From: Gelria sp.
GTDB lineage: Bacteria > Bacillota > Syntrophomonadia > Syntrophomonadales > Syntrophomonadaceae
Length of the DNA stretch: 9,710 nt
Direction of reading: 5' to 3'
Assembly (NCBI GenBank): GCA_012839665.1
Contig: DUMX01000205.1
Location: 1-9,710, forward strand
A program made the translations under genes and the position numbers. A model generated the notes under the pieces. The model did not search any database. It was not told where the DNA came from and worked only from the letters and a program-made list of their open reading frames with translations. This document shows positions 5,865 through 9,710 of the stretch, one piece after another. Numbering within the stretch: the stretch's first letter is position 1; every line of letters starts with the position of its first letter.

Positions 5865-6761
5865 TTACCTTCCCCCCAGGCTGGACAATGGTAGTGAAGG
5901 CATAAACTTCTTGGCGGTAGCCTTCATACCGTAATCACCAGCTTCGCCCTCCATAGCCAAAACCAGCGATATCTGCCCCGGACTCAGGTCAATGTTATCT
6001 ACCGTACTAATATTGTTTTTTTGGTAAACTGGGATATAAGAATGAGCCACCTGGGACTGTTCAACTCCAAATACCCTTATACCCTGATTATTAAAATAAG
6101 TAATTAAACCCTGGTCAAAACTCTCAACCAGGTAACTATTTAGATTATTGGCACCACCCAGTAAAATTACACCATTAACTGGAATACTATTATCGCCGCT
6201 GAATTTAACCAGGTCATTTTGTTCCAGGAAACTTATTAAGCTGGGGTCCTCCTGCCCGTTTATGACTGCAGCTACACTAACTGCCAGATACTGCCTTAAA
6301 GTATCCCGAGAGGCCTCCTCTTCCAAGCCGTAAAAGTCTATTAAGCTTTCCCGCAACTCCGCTGAATCCAGATTCATATTAGCCAATACCACAGTTTTAC
6401 TGACTACTTCTGCCCCGGCCGTAGAGAGAGCACTGGCCATACCTGCGGGAACCTCACTATCCCCGGTTACAATCACCGCTGCCTTATAGCCTGGCAACCG
6501 GCCTGCAACTAACAGGGGAAGTACAGTTTGGCTGTAGTTTTCATAATTTTTAATAATAGTATCCTTGTACTCATTATCTGCCTCCAGTTTTTTATCCCGG
6601 TCCCGCAGAACATAAAACTGTTCCTCCAGGCGGTCAATTATCTTTTGTTGTTGGTCCACTATCAGGTTATCGCCTACAATAGAACTGCCAATAAGTATGC
6701 CTAAACCTAAAGCCAGAAAAACAGCAACTATGGAGGTAATATGATATTTTAAATCAATCAT
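5865..6761 (-). CDS. steB: SteB/MctB family membrane-anchored protein (labelled 'copper transporter')
   Basis: This 298-residue protein has a short cytoplasmic start (MIDLKYH), one N-terminal membrane segment at about 8-29, a probable coiled coil at about 33-72 (QQQKIIDRLEEQF), and an extracytoplasmic alpha/beta domain with AAVIVTGDSEVP near 94-105 and GVILLGGAN in the second half. This is the layout of the MctB/SteB family. Mycobacterial MctB was linked to copper export, while corynebacterial SteB works with SteA in cell separation. The organism here probably has no mycobacterial outer membrane, so the division role fits better. It lies 41 bases after steA, with AGGTGA before its ATG. Single-pass topology and family are well supported; the function is inferred. 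Confidence 0.87.
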   Translation of the reverse strand: MIDLKYHITSIVAVFLALGLGILIGSSIVGDNLIVDQQQKIIDRLEEQFYVLRDRDKKLEADNEYKDTIIKNYENYSQTVLPLLVAGRLPGYKAAVIVTGDSEVPAGMASALSTAGAEVVSKTVVLANMNLDSAELRESLIDFYGLEEEASRDTLRQYLAVSVAAVINGQEDPSLISFLEQNDLVKFSGDNSIPVNGVILLGGANNLNSYLVESFDQGLITYFNNQGIRVFGVEQSQVAHSYIPVYQKNNISTVDNIDLSPGQISLVLAMEGEAGDYGMKATAKKFMPSLPLSSLGGR

Positions 6762-6802
6762 TAATTTTCTTCACCTCGCCCGGCGCAAAGGTACCAGTAC
6801 CT

Positions 6803-7927
6803 CTAAGTCCCAAACAATAATTTTAACTGGAGCATTAAAAGACGGAAAAAAGGTTTGCTGGCCGGTGAGACCCACAGAATAATAACTATGGGTACCAGAG
6901 CAGCAACCAGTAACTGCAACAAATATCGGCTCTGCAAGCTCTGATTATAGAGTTGGCTGACCCCCCGGGCATCTACAAGTATAGAACCCACCTTCAACCT
7001 GACCAGGAAAGTACTGCCCATTCCCTTACGACCTTTCTCCAGGAAATCAATCATATTGGAATGGGTTCCAACTGCTACAATTAAACTGGCACCATATTCC
7101 CAGGCCAGTATCATAGCCAAATCTTCGCTGGTACCAGGCATAGGACACACACTGGCTTCCAAATCCATAGACTGTACCCGCTCTAATCCCGGAGCCTTAC
7201 CATTAGCATAAGCATGAACTACTATTTCGGCACCACTACAAAGGGCAGTATCAGAAACACTGTCCATATCACCCACAATAATATCCGGTTTCAATCCAAA
7301 CTCCAACAGGGCATCTGCTCCCCCGTCAACACCTATTAAAACTGGCCGTTCTTCCTGAATATACGAGCTTATAGTTTTTAGATCTTCCTTATAACTGCTT
7401 CCCCTAACTACTATAAGTACATGCCGGTTTAATATATGAGTTTTAAGATAAGGTACCTCCAGATTACCCAGTAAAATGTCTTTTTCTTTTTTAGCATATT
7501 CCAGGGTATTATCAACGAAATTATCTAACTCTACCTGGATATTTTCGTTAGCTTCCTGCAACTTACGTTCAACTGCATCCAGGGTAAGAACTTTACCTTC
7601 GGCAACCAGCCTTTTCGCACTAAAAACCTGATTCCCTTTTATTTCTATCAGACTGCCTTCCCTGATTTCTTCAAATATCTGCTCCCCTACTTCATCAATA
7701 ACCGGAATACCAGCCTTAAGTATTTTATAAGCACCTTTAGCCGGGTAACGCCCGGTTATTGAAGGCTGGGTATTAATAATGGCCTGGGGCCGTATATCAA
7801 TCAGGGAATTGGCTGCCACCTCGTCAATATCATCATGGTCAATAACAGCTATATCCTTTCTTTTTAGCCGATTAACCAGATTTTTAGTACGTCGGTCCAG
7901 ACGAGCCCTTCCTACAATACTACTCAT
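6803..7927 (-). CDS. steA: SteA, putative cytokinetic ring protein with thiamine-pyrophosphokinase-like domain
   Basis: The 374-residue product matches the SteA family, reported in Corynebacterium to localise with the division ring and act in septum splitting together with SteB. An N-terminal region (about 1-165) precedes a thiamine-pyrophosphokinase-like core: GVDGGADALLEFGLKPD at about 199-215, VGDMDSVSD at 218-226, and PGTSEDLA at 264-271. A single hydrophobic segment (about 336-353) near the C-terminus should anchor it in the membrane with the core in the cytoplasm. The catalytic pattern of true thiamine pyrophosphokinases is only partly kept, so it is probably not the vitamin enzyme. It is the first gene after the spo0A terminator and the likely head of the operon; GAGGTGG stands just before its ATG. 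Confidence 0.9.
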   Translation of the reverse strand: MSSIVGRARLDRRTKNLVNRLKRKDIAVIDHDDIDEVAANSLIDIRPQAIINTQPSITGRYPAKGAYKILKAGIPVIDEVGEQIFEEIREGSLIEIKGNQVFSAKRLVAEGKVLTLDAVERKLQEANENIQVELDNFVDNTLEYAKKEKDILLGNLEVPYLKTHILNRHVLIVVRGSSYKEDLKTISSYIQEERPVLIGVDGGADALLEFGLKPDIIVGDMDSVSDTALCSGAEIVVHAYANGKAPGLERVQSMDLEASVCPMPGTSEDLAMILAWEYGASLIVAVGTHSNMIDFLEKGRKGMGSTFLVRLKVGSILVDARGVSQLYNQSLQSRYLLQLLVAALVPIVIILWVSPASKPFFRLLMLQLKLLFGT

Positions 7928-7973
7928 TTTCCACCTCGATGTCTTGAACCTATTAATTCCGTTCTAATATTAT

Positions 7974-8003
7974 CATATAGTCAGAATAAAGAAAAACTTG
8001 CAA
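7974..8003 (-). promoter_or_regulatory. Weak candidate sigma-A promoter for the steA operon
   Basis: On the minus strand TTGCAA (7998-8003) and TATATG (7974-7979) are 18 bases apart, inside an A+T-rich stretch between the spo0A terminator and steA. A promoter is expected here because the terminator should isolate the operon. The exact boxes are uncertain, since TATGAT and GATAAT overlap the same place. Confidence 0.35.
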
Positions 8004-8036
8004 GGTACTGCTGCTCTAAAGCTTTACACTGGACGT

Positions 8037-8078
8037 AAAAATACCTCTTGTTGTTACCAGGAGCAATCAACAAGAGGT
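8037..8078 (-). terminator. Rho-independent terminator after spo0A
   Basis: An 11-base perfect stem (CAACAAGAGGT pairing with ACCTCTTGTTG, at 8068-8078 and 8043-8053) has a 14-base loop. In the minus direction it is followed by ATTTTTA. It starts 25 bases after the spo0A stop. The opposite side also reads GTTTTTA, so it could act in both directions, but no plus-strand gene ends here. Confidence 0.85.
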
Positions 8079-8103
8079 GTTTTTATAATACAATTAACAG
8101 CTT

Positions 8104-8904
8104 TTAGCTGACTTTGTTTTCCAAACGTAAACGGTCGGCGATAATGGCTATAAATTCGGAATTAGTGGGCTTGCCTTTTTCCCCGCTAATAGTATAACCA
8201 AAAAACTTATTAATTTTATCTATATCGCCGCGATCCCAGGCCAATTCAATAGCGTGTCGTATAGCCCGTTCTACCCGGCTGGGGGTAGTATCGTATTTCT
8301 GAGCTATAGTAGGATAAAGCTCCTTGGTAACTGCTCCCAGATAATTAATTTCGTCTACTACCAGCATAATAGCATCCCTTAAATATTGATACCCTTTCAC
8401 ATGTGCTGGTACTCCAATTTCGTGAATTACTTTTGTCACTTCTACTTCAAGGTTTTTTGGTGATAATGGCTGCGTACTGACAGCTACAGGGACAGCACCA
8501 TCTGTCCTTGGTTTAACATCTCTTACTACCTGTTTAACCCGTTCGCCGAGTACCTGCAGATTAAAAGGTTTTAAGATATAGTAATCGGCTCCCAATTGAA
8601 CAGCCTTCTGGGTAATGTTCTCCTGACCAAAGGCCGTAAGTATAATAATCTTCGGACGAACCTGGAGATTAAGTTCATTTATCTTTTCCAGGACCCCAAT
8701 GCCATCCATATATGGCATAATCAGGTCCAGGATAAGCACTTCAACCTCCTTTTTCTCTAAAACATCCAACACTTCCATACCGTTAGCACACACACCGACC
8801 ATTTCAAAATCAGGCTCATTGGAGAAATAGTCGCTTAAAATCCCGCAAAATTCACGGTTGTCATCTGCAACTAGAACCTTAATTTGATTAGATTCACTTA
8901 ACAT
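8104..8904 (-). CDS. spo0A: Spo0A, master response regulator of sporulation
   Basis: The 266-residue protein is full length (B. subtilis Spo0A has 267). The receiver domain has the acidic pair D14-D15, phosphoacceptor D60 in LILDLIMP, T90 and K112. A linker of about 25 residues leads to the Spo0A-specific DNA-binding domain (about 152-262), whose recognition helix TTPSRVERAIRHAIELAW is nearly identical to that of B. subtilis. When phosphorylated it binds 0A boxes (TGTCGAA) and switches on early sporulation genes while repressing others. The ATG at 8904 has GAGGGGG 11 bases upstream, slightly far. It lies downstream of spoIVB, the usual order in spore formers, and ends in its own terminator. 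A sigma-H-like promoter precedes it. Confidence 0.98.
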   Translation of the reverse strand: MLSESNQIKVLVADDNREFCGILSDYFSNEPDFEMVGVCANGMEVLDVLEKKEVEVLILDLIMPYMDGIGVLEKINELNLQVRPKIIILTAFGQENITQKAVQLGADYYILKPFNLQVLGERVKQVVRDVKPRTDGAVPVAVSTQPLSPKNLEVEVTKVIHEIGVPAHVKGYQYLRDAIMLVVDEINYLGAVTKELYPTIAQKYDTTPSRVERAIRHAIELAWDRGDIDKINKFFGYTISGEKGKPTNSEFIAIIADRLRLENKVS

Positions 8905-8949
8905 ACAGATTTATTCCCCCTCATCCCTTTATATATCTGATTTTTAACG

Positions 8950-8979
8950 GTTTTCGACGGTAGACCAGGGTTTTCCTTC
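8950..8979 (-). promoter_or_regulatory. Candidate sigma-H promoter of spo0A overlapping a 0A-box-like site
   Basis: On the minus strand GAAGGAAAA (8971-8979) matches the sigma-H -35 consensus RNAGGAWWW fully. After 12 bases, GTCGAAAAC (8950-8958) matches RNNGAATWW except at the T and the last base. The -10 region contains CGTCGAA (8953-8959), six of seven bases of the 0A box. Such an arrangement would let sigma-H and phosphorylated Spo0A both act on spo0A, as known in B. subtilis. It ends about 45 bases before the start codon. Confidence 0.5.
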
Positions 8980-9067
8980 TTTTTCTTTCCACTAAATTAA
9001 CCTAATATCCCGCAGTCACTAACATAATGATACAGATAAATACACAACGGATAAACTGATACTTTGT

Positions 9068-9710
9068 TTACATTATACAGGAAATATAAGCGTAATGGGC
9101 TATTGATTTCAATTCAGTCCAGTTTAAGTTTGTCGAAACTCTTTTTTGAGTAGTATTTAAATCGGTCATTTCCGACAGCATACTATCCATAAAAATACCG
9201 TAACCCCGTTGGGGGTCGTTAAGAAATACATGAGTTACCGCTCCAATAATTTTAGAATCCTGAATAATAGGACTTCCGCTCATACCCTGCACAATACCGC
9301 CGCTCAAGTTGAGCAAACGAGGGTCAGTAACCCTGATTATCATGCCTTTACCATCATTGCGTTCCGGGTATACTTTCTCAATTATTATGCTAAATTTTTC
9401 TATATCCTCTCCATTTACCACTGTGTATATTTCGGCAGGCCCTTCCCGAATTTGGTGGGCATACCCTACCTCCATAGTATAAGACGAAATGGGATTATTA
9501 ATTTCGGCCCCGGTCTTACCATAGATACCGTAAAATGTGTTCTTAGTTATATTCCCTTCAATTTGCCCATTGCTATTAAAGATTCCTATTTTTTCACCTG
9601 GTTGTCCGGGTTTCCCCCGCTTGATGGCCTGAATAGAGGCACTTACGATTTTTCCCTGCAAGACATCAATTCCCTGGCGGGTATCAGCATCAACAATAAT
9701 ATGGCCCAGA
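9068..9710 (-). CDS. spoIVB: SpoIVB serine peptidase (S55), C-terminal part
   Basis: The last 213 codons are visible; the N-terminus, with its membrane anchor and PDZ domain, lies beyond the window. SpoIVB is made in the forespore, secreted into the intermembrane space, and cleaves SpoIVFA to activate pro-sigma-K processing in the mother cell. The catalytic residues can be matched to B. subtilis H236, D363 and S378: LGH at the right edge (His at 9701-9703), VTDPRLL, and GMSGSP. The Asp-Ser distance is 15 residues and the His-Ser distance 141, almost as in B. subtilis (142). The frame continues above a TTG at 9661 to the edge, so that codon is internal and not the start. It lies 163 bases upstream of spo0A. 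Confidence 0.96.
   Translation of the reverse strand, partial: LGHIIVDADTRQGIDVLQGKIVSASIQAIKRGKPGQPGEKIGIFNSNGQIEGNITKNTFYGIYGKTGAEINNPISSYTMEVGYAHQIREGPAEIYTVVNGEDIEKFSIIIEKVYPERNDGKGMIIRVTDPRLLNLSGGIVQGMSGSPIIQDSKIIGAVTHVFLNDPQRGYGIFMDSMLSEMTDLNTTQKRVSTNLNWTELKSIAHYAYISCIM
9131..9137 (+). promoter_or_regulatory. Exact 0A box inside the 3' end of spoIVB
   Basis: TGTCGAA reads on the plus strand, in the wider context GTTTGTCGAAACT, about 230 bases before the spo0A start. It is an exact match to the seven-base Spo0A site but lies in coding sequence, so chance cannot be excluded. Confidence 0.35.

Noticed and set aside
6789..6802. AGGTACCAGTACCT near-palindrome between steA and steB as a terminator
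   Set aside because: The loop is only two bases, there is no following T-run, and the genes are only 41 bases apart in one operon.
9659..9661. TTG at 9661 as the start of spoIVB
   Set aside because: The frame stays open to the edge and the upstream residues include the LGH catalytic histidine motif, so the gene simply continues beyond the window.

Overview
This window looks like the chromosome of an endospore-forming Firmicute, most likely class Clostridia (a Desulfotomaculum/Peptococcaceae-type genome). The reasons are the spoIVB-spo0A pair at the right-hand end, strong AGGAGG-type ribosome binding sites, moderate G+C, and the run of genes that follows spo0A. Every gene except one reads leftward on the minus strand, so transcription order is high to low coordinate.

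Right end (about 8.0-9.7 kb): the C-terminal part of SpoIVB, the forespore signalling serine peptidase, cut by the window edge. It is followed by complete spo0A, the sporulation master regulator. A sigma-H-like promoter with an embedded 0A-box-like sequence lies between them, and a clear hairpin terminator follows spo0A.

Middle (about 3.2-7.9 kb): a tightly packed, probably co-transcribed operon. It encodes SteA (a thiamine-pyrophosphokinase-like protein with a C-terminal membrane anchor), SteB (the MctB/'copper transporter' family), a family 2 glycosyltransferase, an atypical MraY/WecA-like membrane sugar-phosphate transferase and a PepT-like M20 metallopeptidase. Genes overlap by 4-8 bases or sit 4-41 bases apart. 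SteA and SteB are linked to cell separation in corynebacteria. With the two glycan enzymes they suggest an envelope or septum function that is not well described in Firmicutes.

Left part (about 0.1-3.2 kb): a DUF3866 protein, an ADP-ribose pyrophosphatase of the NudF type and an endonuclease Q-like DNA repair nuclease. At the left edge there may be the first 18 codons of another gene. Between DUF3866 and nudF, on the opposite strand, lies a 41-codon gene with a strong ribosome binding site and a near-consensus sigma-E promoter. Its product resembles MciZ, the sporulation peptide that inhibits FtsZ in Bacillus subtilis. This is the most interesting item: a tiny, easily missed division inhibitor placed antisense to the surrounding operon.

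The common themes are sporulation (spoIVB, spo0A, the mciZ-like gene), division and envelope (steA, steB, glycosyltransferases, mciZ) and nucleotide or DNA housekeeping (nudF, endoQ). The steA-steB...nudF order also recalls the recN-steA-steB-pyrG-nudix-xerD neighbourhood of Actinobacteria, which suggests an old conserved neighbourhood. No tRNA, rRNA, CRISPR array, insertion sequence or prophage gene was seen.
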